A DNA stretch of 64,000 nucleotides from positions 147,455 through 211,454 of the forward strand of contig NZ_FRCD01000010.1 of NCBI RefSeq assembly GCF_900142785.1, read 5' to 3'. How positions within the stretch are numbered: the first letter of the stretch is position 1; the number at the start of each line of letters is the position of its first letter. The notes beneath the pieces are model-generated. The model saw only the letters and a program-made list of their open reading frames with translations. It did no database searches and had not been told where the DNA came from. This document shows, one piece after another, positions 44,845 through 53,957 of the stretch. Source of the stretch: Chryseobacterium carnipullorum (GTDB lineage: Bacteria > Bacteroidota > Bacteroidia > Flavobacteriales > Weeksellaceae). Position numbers and translations under genes: made by a program.

Positions 44845-46638
44845 ATGAAAATACATTTACCACTGAGAGTTCTTCCTATGATGACTCTTTTTGCGGCATC
44901 ATTGATGAATGCCCAAAATTTTCAAACCATGCCAGTCCAGTCCGGATATACGGCAGATGTTATTGCCAATGATGTAGGGTCCGCAATGACGTCTACTACC
45001 GAAGATGTTGATGGAGTGTCTTTTGCATTTGTCGCGCGGGATTTTAAACTTACTGCTACAAGTACACCCATTACCTACGGACTTCCTGTTAATGGAATTA
45101 TTAATTCTGCCGTGGCGTCTACACCGGGACTGAGCTTTAAACTGGGAGATTTGTATGGAAATAATTCCTTAAAAATTTCCAGTAATACTACAGGAAGCAA
45201 TAGCGGAACACTATCATTTATCACACCTGTTCCCGCTTTTAAAGTCTATATGCTTTCTACCGGAGGAAGCGGAACGTGTACAGTGAATGTAACTGTCAAC
45301 TTTACAGATGCTACCTCTCAGACATTTTCCGGAGTAGCGATCTCCGACTGGTACGGAGGAACAAGTTATGCAGTCCAGGGAATTGGAAGAATTAACAGAA
45401 GTAATAACGTTCTGGAACCGAATTCTACCAATCCAAGACTTTACCAGTCTGTCTTAACGATAGATGCTGCCAACCAGACCAAACCTATTCAAAGTGTTAC
45501 CGTAGCCAAAGTTGGGGGGACTGGAATTGCCAATATTTTCGCCTTCTCTGCCGATGCTTATACCGACTGTGTAGCTCCAACACTTCAGCCTGTGGGGACG
45601 CTTACTTCAACTTCTGCTCAAGTTTCATGGACAATCCCAAGCAGCGTTCAGGCGGTGAGCTATGATGTGTATTACAGTACAACCAATGCAGCACCAACAA
45701 GTACAACGGTACCTAATCACCCTGGAGTAACAGGAAATACCTTTACGATTCCCTCCTTATCACCAAGTACAGTCTACTATTACTGGGTGAGAAGTAATTG
45801 CAGCACGGCAACGGCACAGAGCGGTTGGTCATTGTCGGGAACATTTACCACACTTTGTGGTACGGTTGTCCCTTCGTATACTCATGATTTCAGCAGCTTC
45901 CCGGGAACATGCTGGACAGCCGGACTTTCGGGGGGAACTCCTGCCACAGCTCCTACCGGTACCACTCCCTATTGGGTGTCGGGTGGCTTTTTAGGAGTCG
46001 GGTCTGGCGGATCAGCAACGATCAACTTATATACTACCGGAAGAACAGGCTGGCTTAAAACATTACCATTTAATCTGTCCGCAGGTTCTTACAAAGTGAA
46101 ATTTGATTATGGTGTAACGGCCTATTTTAGTACCGCTGCTTCACCTATGGGATCTGATGACGTTGTTCATTTCCTGGTATCGAATGATGGAGGAACAACA
46201 TGGACCATTCTTGAAACATGGAATGAGGCCAATGCTCCCACCAATACTTCGACTCAATATTCTTATAATTTAACAGGATATAACAGTGCCAACACCGTAT
46301 TTGCTTTTTACGGAACAGACGGAGCCGTGAATGATGATCCTGATTATAATTTTTATGTTGATAATTTTAAGGTGGAAAGTGCTCTGTTAAGTACTTCAGA
46401 AATAAAAGGAGTGAAGAAAGCATCAGTTCATCCTAATCCATTCAAAGATATTCTGTATATCTCAGACAGCAGAGAAGTGAAATCTGTAACCGTAGGAGAT
46501 ACTTCCGGAAGAACGGTCAAAACTTTTACCGGAGCTTTGAAGGAACTGGACTTAAGTACACTGAATACTGGATTATATTTTGTTACGATCTATTTCAAAG
46601 ACGGTTCACAGTCTACGGTGAAAGCAGTCAGAAAATAA
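44845..46638 (+). CDS. Secreted fibronectin III protein with T9SS sorting domain
   Basis: 597 aa. Signal peptide ends at SLMNAQN (about 24). First domain (about 25-230) is a beta-rich unit I do not recognise. A fibronectin III domain covers about 235-330 (LTSTSAQVSWTIPSSVQAVS, YYYWVRSNC). A MAM/anchor-like beta domain follows (about 340-510). The last 75 residues are a type A T9SS domain (ASVHPNPFKDILYI, LNTGLYFVTIY). Surface or extracellular protein, probably carbohydrate- or protein-binding by analogy. Confidence 0.87.
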   Translation: MKIHLPLRVLPMMTLFAASLMNAQNFQTMPVQSGYTADVIANDVGSAMTSTTEDVDGVSFAFVARDFKLTATSTPITYGLPVNGIINSAVASTPGLSFKLGDLYGNNSLKISSNTTGSNSGTLSFITPVPAFKVYMLSTGGSGTCTVNVTVNFTDATSQTFSGVAISDWYGGTSYAVQGIGRINRSNNVLEPNSTNPRLYQSVLTIDAANQTKPIQSVTVAKVGGTGIANIFAFSADAYTDCVAPTLQPVGTLTSTSAQVSWTIPSSVQAVSYDVYYSTTNAAPTSTTVPNHPGVTGNTFTIPSLSPSTVYYYWVRSNCSTATAQSGWSLSGTFTTLCGTVVPSYTHDFSSFPGTCWTAGLSGGTPATAPTGTTPYWVSGGFLGVGSGGSATINLYTTGRTGWLKTLPFNLSAGSYKVKFDYGVTAYFSTAASPMGSDDVVHFLVSNDGGTTWTILETWNEANAPTNTSTQYSYNLTGYNSANTVFAFYGTDGAVNDDPDYNFYVDNFKVESALLSTSEIKGVKKASVHPNPFKDILYISDSREVKSVTVGDTSGRTVKTFTGALKELDLSTLNTGLYFVTIYFKDGSQSTVKAVRK

Positions 46639-46662
46639 TTTTTTTTAAGGTCAATAAAATTG

Positions 46663-46696
46663 AGCGGCAGTGCATTTATGTACTGTCGTTTTTTTT
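46663..46696 (+). terminator. Terminator after the fibronectin III/T9SS gene
   Basis: 12-bp stem with G-T pairs, arms AGCGGCAGTGCA (46663-46674) and TGTACTGTCGTT (46679-46690), and T run. Confidence 0.75.
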
Positions 46697-46752
46697 GATT
46701 CAACATATTCATAAATTTTGTTATTTTGGATGATTATAAAATTCAATTGACA

Positions 46753-47235
46753 ATGCAAATTCCAGCAGACTCCGTAGCCGATTATATCTCAAAAATTCCT
46801 GAGGAAAGACAGGAGGTATTCAAAAAGTTCTTCGATACTGTGAATGATAATCTGCCGGAAGGTTTTCAGGAAACCACTGCCTACGGGATGGTAGGTTGGG
46901 CAGTTCCCCTGGAAAGATATCCTGCTGGCTATCACTGTACGCCAGGTTCACCTTTGCCATTTATAGCATTAGCTTCGCAAAAGAACTTTATTGCATTGTA
47001 TCACATGGGAATGTATGCAGATCCTCAATTGCTGGAATGGTTTGTCGCTGAATATCCAAAGTATTCCAAAAGAAAGCTGGATATGGGAAAATCATGCGTC
47101 CGCTTCAAAAAAATGGATGATATTCCTTTTGAACTTATCGCTGAGGTCAGCAAGAAAATAACACTGGAAGAATGGATTGACATGTATGAAACTCAGTTTA
47201 AAAAGAAAGAAGAGCCCACTTCAAAAAAGAAATAG
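46753..47235 (+). CDS. DUF1801 (YdhG-like) protein
   Basis: 160 aa from ATG 46753 (MQIPADSVADYISKIPEERQ); a TTG nine codons earlier is also in frame but less likely. Pattern GFQETTAYGMVGWAVPLERY and GSPLPFIALASQKNFIALYH match the DUF1801 family (fold like YdhG, proposed iron-chaperone-like). Lys-rich C-terminus. Function unknown. Confidence 0.82.
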   Translation: MQIPADSVADYISKIPEERQEVFKKFFDTVNDNLPEGFQETTAYGMVGWAVPLERYPAGYHCTPGSPLPFIALASQKNFIALYHMGMYADPQLLEWFVAEYPKYSKRKLDMGKSCVRFKKMDDIPFELIAEVSKKITLEEWIDMYETQFKKKEEPTSKKK

Positions 47236-47411
47236 ACTCTCGACTTACTTTATATATCTAATCAAAAAATAGCAAAAGCTTTTTGACTGCTTAAATTTTT
47301 CATGGACATGGCTTATCGGATAGAAATTACATTTATGCTAAAGAATAAAAAAAAATTATTGAGGATGATGTACTCAGCTGAAAATAAGCTTACTATTCAA
47401 ACGATGATCAT

Positions 47412-47462
47412 TCCCCTCCCATGGAGGGGTGTCAAAAATTCAAAGAATTTTTGACGGGGTGG
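47412..47462 (-). repeat. REP-like hairpin element, copy 2
   Basis: Inverted copy of 38540-38590 (two mismatches over 51 bp). Also lies between the 3' ends of convergent genes. Confidence 0.8.
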
Positions 47463-47505
47463 TTAACAATGCCCCCGAAACCTAACCAAATAAATACAAT
47501 CATCA

Positions 47506-48765
47506 TCAAAAATCAATATCCCAGATCCCGGTTTTCCTTTCCAATTCAATAAGCGCTACCGCATTATCTGCAAGTGTTTCAATATAGCGCTGTCTGATAT
47601 CATTATAGGTCCTCTGTGCGTTCAGAACTTCCAAAATGGAACTTTCACCTCTCTGATAACTATAAATAATACCATCCAGAATACTTTTGGCTTCGGAAAG
47701 CATTCCATTGTCAAATTGTTTCAGCTGTTTCTGGGTGGCCTGATATTGATAATAAGCCTGCATAACTTCTGTTCGGATGCTGTTTTCGATCTGCTTATAC
47801 TCCGTTTCTGCCTGCTTACGTCCTATTTCTGCGATTTTCAGATCAGCATTTCTGCGGTTTGAAAACTTCAAAGGAATGCTGGCTCCCAGCTTTATGGCGT
47901 TCACAGCGGGGGAAGGAGCAATTTCATTGGTTGCCCAGGTGCTATGCTCTACGCCTACACTTAATCCCAAATCAATGATACGGTTTGCCTTTTCAAGCTT
48001 AATCAGGCTGGCGGCTGTATGGATATTCTGTTTTGAGGCCAAAAGATCAGATCTGGTATTAACAGCCTCCAAAATAAGATCTTCAGAATTAAAGTCTCTG
48101 TTAAAAGCCTTGAAGTTTCCACTAATTTCTTTTTCTTGCTGATCCGTTCCCAGAAATATAAAAAGTGCTGAGAATGATTGTCTGCTGATGCTTTCTGCCT
48201 TATAGAGATCATTCAGTAAAGATGAAGCTTCCAGTTTGCTTTGTCTGGATGTCACCTGAGAGATAGCGCCCAGCCTGTATCGGATGCTGTCGGATGTTGC
48301 AAGTTGATGCATGCTGAGGTAAGAATCTTTCTGGATGTCAACAAGAGCTTTTGTTTTTAATGCTTCAATGTATCCAACAGACGCATCCGCTATCAGGTTT
48401 CTTAAAAAATCCTGAAGTTGAAGCTTAGAATACTCAGCCTGATTTTTTGCAGTTTCTATCCTTGCTTTTCTTTTGTGACCAAGTTCCAAAGTCCAGTTTA
48501 CTGAAGTTCCGATCGTATACCCCATTTTTTTTGAAACTCCATTGTCTGAAGTTTCCATTTCAAGCTGGGGATCCGGAAACAATCCCGCCGTCAGGATAGA
48601 AGCTTCCGTCATACTGACATTATATTTTTGAGCGGCATAGTTTAGATTTTTTTCTCTGACCTCACTCAGATAAGAGGCAAAATTTAAAGTTTCTTTCTCC
48701 TGGGCATTTACGGAAATTTGAAATAAGAGCCCAAGTGATATGGTGAAAATGATTTTAGATTTCAT
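47506..48765 (-). CDS. TolC-family outer-membrane efflux channel (CusC/CzcC type)
   Basis: 419 aa. Signal peptide ending at SVNAQE (about 21), then the two long coiled-coil repeats of outer-membrane efflux proteins (ASILTAGLFPDPQLEME in the first, YQYQATQKQLKQF and RGESSILEVLNAQRTYNDIRQ in the second). Overlaps the pump gene by 11 bp, so it is the tripartite partner. Exports metal ions across the outer membrane. Confidence 0.9.
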   Translation of the reverse strand: MKSKIIFTISLGLLFQISVNAQEKETLNFASYLSEVREKNLNYAAQKYNVSMTEASILTAGLFPDPQLEMETSDNGVSKKMGYTIGTSVNWTLELGHKRKARIETAKNQAEYSKLQLQDFLRNLIADASVGYIEALKTKALVDIQKDSYLSMHQLATSDSIRYRLGAISQVTSRQSKLEASSLLNDLYKAESISRQSFSALFIFLGTDQQEKEISGNFKAFNRDFNSEDLILEAVNTRSDLLASKQNIHTAASLIKLEKANRIIDLGLSVGVEHSTWATNEIAPSPAVNAIKLGASIPLKFSNRRNADLKIAEIGRKQAETEYKQIENSIRTEVMQAYYQYQATQKQLKQFDNGMLSEAKSILDGIIYSYQRGESSILEVLNAQRTYNDIRQRYIETLADNAVALIELERKTGIWDIDF

Positions 48766-51700
48766 TCGAATTTATTTTTTGTTTGTCAAAATGATATTCT
48801 GCGAGATAATAGATCGCCGGCAGGATAAATAAAGTAAGCAGCGTTGAAAACATAAGACCATATACAATGACTGTAGCTAAAGGTCTCTGAACATCAGAAC
48901 CAATTCCCGTAGCCAGTGAAGCCGGAAATAGTCCTATCACAGCAACGGAAGCAGTCATCAGTACAGGTCTGAAACGATCTTCCGCTCCTTTAACCACGGA
49001 CGTTTTTAAATTAAATCCCTGCTTTCTGAGCGTATTGATGTGAGATACCATAATTACTCCGTTCTGTACGGCTACTCCGAACAGGGCAATGAAGCCCACC
49101 GCTGACGAAACATTTAAGGTCATACTCCGTACATTCAATGCCAGCATGCCTCCGAATAAAGCAAGGGGAATAATACTCATCAGAACAAGCGCCTGTCTGA
49201 AGCTTCCAAAGGCTCCGTAAAGCAGTAAGAACATCACAGACAGTGCGATCGGAACAATGAATGCCAATCGGGAGTAAGCCCTGTTTTTGTTTTCAAACTG
49301 CCCGCCCCATTTGATCTGGTATTTCAGATGATCATAGCGAATATCTTTTTCAATAGTATTCTGCGCTTCTTTCAGAAAAGAGGAAAGATCCCGATCCCTT
49401 AAATTCAGTTTAACGGTGAGATGTCTTTTATTCATTTCTCTTGTAATGGTGCTTTCTCCCGTGCTCAATTTAATTTCAGCTACCTGTGAAAGAGGTATTT
49501 TAGCACCTGAAGCTGAAGTCAGCATAAGATTTCCTACCTTATCCGGAGTGTTTCGGCTGTTTTCGGCATACCGGCACGAAATATCATATACCTTATTGCC
49601 GATGAAGATTTGTGAAATAGCCTTTCCGCCTAAAGCTGTTTCGATGAGGTCTGCCACATCGGAAACATTCAGTCCGTACTGGGCAATTTTGTCCCGGTCT
49701 GCAATAATCTGCAGTTGGGGAAGAGGCGGCTCCTGATCGATGGCAAGATCTGCGGATCCCGGAATGGTCTTTAAAGTGGAAAGGATCTGTTCTGCGATCT
49801 TTCTGGTTCCGTTAAAATCATCACCGTATACTTTCACAACCAGTTCACTGTGTGCACCGGAAATTTTATCCATAACCCCGTCAATCATAGGTTGTGAAAA
49901 TCCTACCGAAAACCCCGGCATATTTTTATAATCATCAGCCAGTTCTTTGATAAGGTCCACTTTGGTTTTTCCTGATGCCCATTCTTTGTAAGGTTTTATG
50001 CCTACAGAAACTTCAAAATGGGAAGCCGTCCACGGGTCTGTTCCGTCATCATTCCTTCCGGCCTGTACCATCACATAGGTGACTTCGGAATGTTTCATCG
50101 TCTGAGTTCGTAATGAATCACTCATCTCCCTGGCTTTATCCAATGAGATTCCGGGAGGAAGCTGTACCTGAAGCCAGATAGATCCTTCATCCAGTTCCGG
50201 AAGGAAGTCTTTGCCCACCATAAAAGAAAGCAGTCCTGCGGAAAATAGAATGATGCATGCCGGAATCAACATTTTTTTAGGAGCCTTTATAATCTTATCA
50301 ATTCTTTTACCATAAAGACTGCTTATTTTTTCGAGCCAGCGGTTGTGAAATATCTTCTGGGGCTTTCTGTAAATAACATAGGCAAGCCCGGGAATCAAAA
50401 TCAAAGCGGCTGCCAGTGCCCCAAGTAATGCATATCCGATCGTAAAAGCCATAGGAGTGAAGAGTTTCTTTTCTACCCGCTCAAAAGCAAACAGGGGAAT
50501 ATAAGCCGTAATGATAATGACTGTAGAAAAGAAAATTGGTTTTGCGATCTCTGTTGCTCTCTGGATAATCGTCTTTTCTTCAAGTTCCTTTTCCGGGTTG
50601 TCTTCTCTCTTTTTTAAAATAACTTCCAGCATTACAATCGATCCGTCTACAATGATCCCAAAATCTATTGCTCCTAATGAAAGCAGATTGGCAGGGATAT
50701 TCGTGAAATACATCAGGATAAATGCAATAAGAAGCGACAAAGGAATGGTAATGGCAACAAGCAGTGCTCCTCTCCAGCTTCCCAAAAATACAATCAGGAT
50801 AATGATCACCAAAACAATTCCTTCGGTTAAAGTATGGGTGACCGTAGTCAGGGTTGTATTAACAAGGTCTGTTCTGTCCAGATAAGGATGAATTTTGACA
50901 CCAGCAGGAAGAATATTGGTATTCAGCTCTTCAATAGCCTGATGAACATCTTTTAGAACGACTGAAGGATTTTGTCCTTTTAGCAGAAGTACAATTCCTC
51001 CGGTACTTTCATTATAATTCCGCGTCCTGTCTGTATAACCCAGAATTCCTTTCCTTTCAAGATTGCCGTATTTCAGAGTTCCCACATCATTCAAAAATAG
51101 CGGAACCCCCTTTTCTGTTTTGATAACAATTTTACCTAAATCATCTAAGCCTTTGATTAGTCCTATTCCCCGTACCACATACGCCAGATCACCTCTTGGG
51201 AGCATACTTCCTCCTGCGTTGCTGTTGTTTTTAGTAATCGTTTCAGTGACTTCAGATAAAGAGAGCCCATATTGATCCAGCTTCTGAGGATCCAGCTCGA
51301 TCTGAAACTGGGTCGTGATTCCTCCAAAATTGGTCACATCTGCGATACCTGTTACCTGTTTGATTCTTGGAATAATGACGAAATTCTGCAGGTCCGTCAG
51401 TTCTCTCAGACTTTGTCCGTTTCCTTCAATAATATAGCGGTAAATTTCTCCCACAGGAGAGGTCAGAGGATCTAAGCCCGGCTGGGCATTGTAAGGAAGT
51501 TCAGCCTCGGAAAGTCTTTCCTGGATGCGCTGTCTTGCCCAATAATCATCAACGCCATCATCAAAAACCATGGTAATGATAGAAAGTCCGAAAGTGCTTT
51601 TGCTTCTCATGATGTGCATTCCCGGCAAACCATTGAGTGATCTTTCCAAAGGAATGGTGATCTGCTGTTCTATTTCTTCGGCAGCAAGCCCCGGAACCTG

Positions 51701-51850
51701 AGTTACCACCTGCGATGTCGTGTCGGCAATATCAGGATAAGCCTCCACAGAGAGCTTGGTCCATGAATAATATCCAAAAATTCCTAATAATAAGAAAAGG
51801 GCAAGCATCAGCCATCTCTTCTGTATAGAGAGTGTGAGTAGTTTTTTCAT
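48755..51850 (-). CDS. Heavy-metal RND efflux pump (CusA/CzcA type)
   Basis: 1031 aa inner-membrane pump of the HME subfamily, as shown by LGAIDFGIIVDGSIVMLE in membrane segment 4 and the porter motifs AYPDIADTTSQVVTQVPG and PGLAAEEIEQQITIPLERSL. The C-terminal half repeats the fold. The metal (Cu/Ag, Zn/Co/Cd) cannot be told by eye. Located between adaptor and channel genes in one operon. Confidence 0.93.
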   Translation of the reverse strand: MKKLLTLSIQKRWLMLALFLLLGIFGYYSWTKLSVEAYPDIADTTSQVVTQVPGLAAEEIEQQITIPLERSLNGLPGMHIMRSKSTFGLSIITMVFDDGVDDYWARQRIQERLSEAELPYNAQPGLDPLTSPVGEIYRYIIEGNGQSLRELTDLQNFVIIPRIKQVTGIADVTNFGGITTQFQIELDPQKLDQYGLSLSEVTETITKNNSNAGGSMLPRGDLAYVVRGIGLIKGLDDLGKIVIKTEKGVPLFLNDVGTLKYGNLERKGILGYTDRTRNYNESTGGIVLLLKGQNPSVVLKDVHQAIEELNTNILPAGVKIHPYLDRTDLVNTTLTTVTHTLTEGIVLVIIILIVFLGSWRGALLVAITIPLSLLIAFILMYFTNIPANLLSLGAIDFGIIVDGSIVMLEVILKKREDNPEKELEEKTIIQRATEIAKPIFFSTVIIITAYIPLFAFERVEKKLFTPMAFTIGYALLGALAAALILIPGLAYVIYRKPQKIFHNRWLEKISSLYGKRIDKIIKAPKKMLIPACIILFSAGLLSFMVGKDFLPELDEGSIWLQVQLPPGISLDKAREMSDSLRTQTMKHSEVTYVMVQAGRNDDGTDPWTASHFEVSVGIKPYKEWASGKTKVDLIKELADDYKNMPGFSVGFSQPMIDGVMDKISGAHSELVVKVYGDDFNGTRKIAEQILSTLKTIPGSADLAIDQEPPLPQLQIIADRDKIAQYGLNVSDVADLIETALGGKAISQIFIGNKVYDISCRYAENSRNTPDKVGNLMLTSASGAKIPLSQVAEIKLSTGESTITREMNKRHLTVKLNLRDRDLSSFLKEAQNTIEKDIRYDHLKYQIKWGGQFENKNRAYSRLAFIVPIALSVMFLLLYGAFGSFRQALVLMSIIPLALFGGMLALNVRSMTLNVSSAVGFIALFGVAVQNGVIMVSHINTLRKQGFNLKTSVVKGAEDRFRPVLMTASVAVIGLFPASLATGIGSDVQRPLATVIVYGLMFSTLLTLFILPAIYYLAEYHFDKQKINSNEI

Positions 51851-51920
51851 AAAATTGATTTAATAGTCCGGAAGTCGTTGGCTCAGTGGGCAAAGGCTTT
51901 CGGAAGGATGAAAAGAGGTG

Positions 51921-53015
51921 TTATTTTGTCCCGGGCATATAAATTCCCCCCTGGATCATGATGATGTCTCCAGGTTGTAGTCCTGAACTGATCATGGTTG
52001 CTTTCTCGGAAGTGCTGCCGGGATTGATGAAACGTTTTGTAAATTCATTTCTTCCTGTTTTTATCCAGACATACTGACGGTCGCCTTGTTGCATCAGTGC
52101 TTGTGAGGGGATAATCACAGCTTTTTCTGTTCCTGCAGAATAAGTGACAGCCGCAAACATTCCTGGTTTTAATTTTCTTTGCGGATTATCACATTGGATT
52201 AAAACCTTGATACTTCGCGTATCTTCATCTACCAGTTCGCTGATGTGATATACCTTTCCGGTAATTTCCATATCCGGATAGGTATTGATTTTCACCGATA
52301 CAGGGTCGCCAGGACTGATAAAACGGATATCTTTTTCCTTCACCGCACCTGTGACCCATACTTTTGACAGTTCAGCGATGATGACAACCGGTTCGGAATC
52401 TTCTTTCAGATATTGTCCGGTAACGATCTTATTGGAAATAATTTCTCCACTGATCGGTGCTTTAATAATGTAGGTTCCTCCTGAACCCTTGCTGTTGTAA
52501 GTGTTCAATGTAGACGAAACATTGGAGAGAGAGGTTTTCTTATTCTGATATTCAGTTTCTGCCTCTTCCAGTTCCTTTTGGATCCCTACACCGTGTCTGA
52601 AAAGATCTTGCTGACGTTTGTAATTTTTTTCTGCAAGTCTTACATCGTTCATTGCATCAGAATAATCTTTACGGACGGAAGAATATCCGGGGGCAAGGAT
52701 CTCAAAAATAGGACTTCCTGCCTTTACGGTTTGTCCGATATTGATAAAGGATCTGATCACGCGCCCTGAAAATGGACTTGCTATCTCTGCATAATTATTT
52801 GGAATGGTTTCTATAGTTCCGGCGGAAGTGATGTTCTTGCTGTACTGCTGCTCCGTAACCGTTTCAGTGATGATCTTTTTTAATACCGGATTGTTTTCTG
52901 ATATGATGACATGATTTCCTTTGATACTAAAGGTTTCTTTCTGCTGAGGTTCTTCTTTCTTACCGCTGCAGGAAATAATAAAAGCAAGAACAGGAGTAAA
53001 GAATACTGATTTCAT
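51921..53015 (-). CDS. Heavy-metal RND adaptor (CusB/CzcB type) lipoprotein
   Basis: Start set at 53015 (MKSVFFTPVLAFIISCSGKK) because it gives a proper lipobox ISC; the open frame runs 14 codons further. 364 aa. Lipoyl halves with SAGTIETIPNNYAEIASPFS and KAGSPIFEILAPGYSS, a hairpin helix (DYSDAMNDVRLAEKNY), then beta-barrel (VWVTGAVKEKDI). Part of the metal pump operon. Confidence 0.9.
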   Translation of the reverse strand: MKSVFFTPVLAFIISCSGKKEEPQQKETFSIKGNHVIISENNPVLKKIITETVTEQQYSKNITSAGTIETIPNNYAEIASPFSGRVIRSFINIGQTVKAGSPIFEILAPGYSSVRKDYSDAMNDVRLAEKNYKRQQDLFRHGVGIQKELEEAETEYQNKKTSLSNVSSTLNTYNSKGSGGTYIIKAPISGEIISNKIVTGQYLKEDSEPVVIIAELSKVWVTGAVKEKDIRFISPGDPVSVKINTYPDMEITGKVYHISELVDEDTRSIKVLIQCDNPQRKLKPGMFAAVTYSAGTEKAVIIPSQALMQQGDRQYVWIKTGRNEFTKRFINPGSTSEKATMISSGLQPGDIIMIQGGIYMPGTK

Positions 53016-53076
53016 TGAGAATATTTTAATAAATCGGGTTTCATTGTTTAGAATCATTGTACATTGAGTTTTAAGT

Positions 53077-53772
53077 TTATAAATCGTTTTCAGTTCCGAT
53101 GATTTCCCAGCTGACTCGGGTAATTTTATCTTCCAGGGTGAGCCTGCTGATCGCTTTTTCGATCATGTTATCCTGAGGTGAAGAAGAATAGACTTCTGCA
53201 GAAATAATAATATTTTCCGGGGTTTCGGTATCATCGCTGGTCAGAGATTTTAACAGGATCTGATCAGTTGAATTGAAAGACTGCATCAGCAATACTCTTG
53301 CATGGTTTTCGATTTCCGTTCTGCATTGAATCGTGATAAGATATTCGGAGGTACTGGCGCGAATTGTTTTGGAGCCTAATGTTTTTCCCAAAGGACGTAA
53401 TACAGTGTGGATTAAGATGATGAGTCCGGCAGTTATTCCGGCTTCGGTCACGAATCCCAAAGCAGCCAGTGAGCCCACAGAGGCAGAACACCAGATGGTA
53501 GCAGCAGTGTTCAGTCCACGTACGGTTAGTCCGTCTTTCATGATAACGCCGCCGCCAAGGAAACCAATGCCGCTAACGATGTATGAGGCTATTCTACCTG
53601 TAGCATCACCGCCGATTTTAAGAGATAATAAAACAAATGCTGCCGATCCCAGACATACCAGTGTATTGGTCCTGAGCCCTGCACTTTTCTGATGCCACTG
53701 TCTTTCAAAACCAATGGATGCACCCAAAATAAGAGCAGCCAGTAAGCGGGTAGCAAATTCTAATGTATTCAT
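53077..53772 (-). CDS. MgtC/SapB family membrane protein
   Basis: 231 aa. Five hydrophobic segments in the first 150 residues with ALILGASIGFERQWHQKSAG, LRTNTLVCLGSAAF and GIGFLGGGVIMKDGLTVRGLNTAATIW, the family signature; then a soluble ACT-like C-terminal domain (about 150-231). It heads the metal efflux operon, 61 bp before the adaptor. MgtC proteins act in virulence and Mg2+-poor adaptation in other bacteria; here a link with metal stress is inferred. The 5' leader is about 113 nt long with a tiny ORF. Confidence 0.88.
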   Translation of the reverse strand: MNTLEFATRLLAALILGASIGFERQWHQKSAGLRTNTLVCLGSAAFVLLSLKIGGDATGRIASYIVSGIGFLGGGVIMKDGLTVRGLNTAATIWCSASVGSLAALGFVTEAGITAGLIILIHTVLRPLGKTLGSKTIRASTSEYLITIQCRTEIENHARVLLMQSFNSTDQILLKSLTSDDTETPENIIISAEVYSSSPQDNMIEKAISRLTLEDKITRVSWEIIGTENDL

Positions 53773-53887
53773 AACTTTTTCTTTTTAGCAGGCCTTTTTC
53801 AGGCATACAGAAAAAGCATGCTCAGAAAAGGCTTACGGTTGATAATAACTGGAAGGATCTGCGTCCATAGTTGGAATTATTTTGCTG

Positions 53888-53895
53888 CAAAAGTA
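53888..53895 (-). promoter_or_regulatory. -7 element of the mgtC-metal efflux operon
   Basis: TACTTTTG on the minus strand, exact TAnnTTTG. The -33 position (about 53916-53918) lacks TTG, which fits an activator-dependent promoter; the phased repeats begin right there. Confidence 0.55.
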
Positions 53896-53918
53896 GTGGT
53901 AACGGCTGGGAGAAGCTG

Positions 53919-53957
53919 TTAGAGATGGTTTAGAATGTTATTAGAATTTGATTAGAG
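53919..53957 (-). promoter_or_regulatory. Four 11-bp-phased direct repeats, likely OmpR-type response regulator site
   Basis: TTAGAG at 53919-53924, TTAGAA at 53930-53935, TTAGAA at 53941-53946 and TTAGAG at 53952-53957 on the plus strand: starts spaced exactly 11 bp. Direct hexamers one helical turn apart are the classic binding pattern of OmpR/PhoB regulators, and such a regulator is encoded 1.5 kb away at 55447-56151. Confidence 0.6.
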
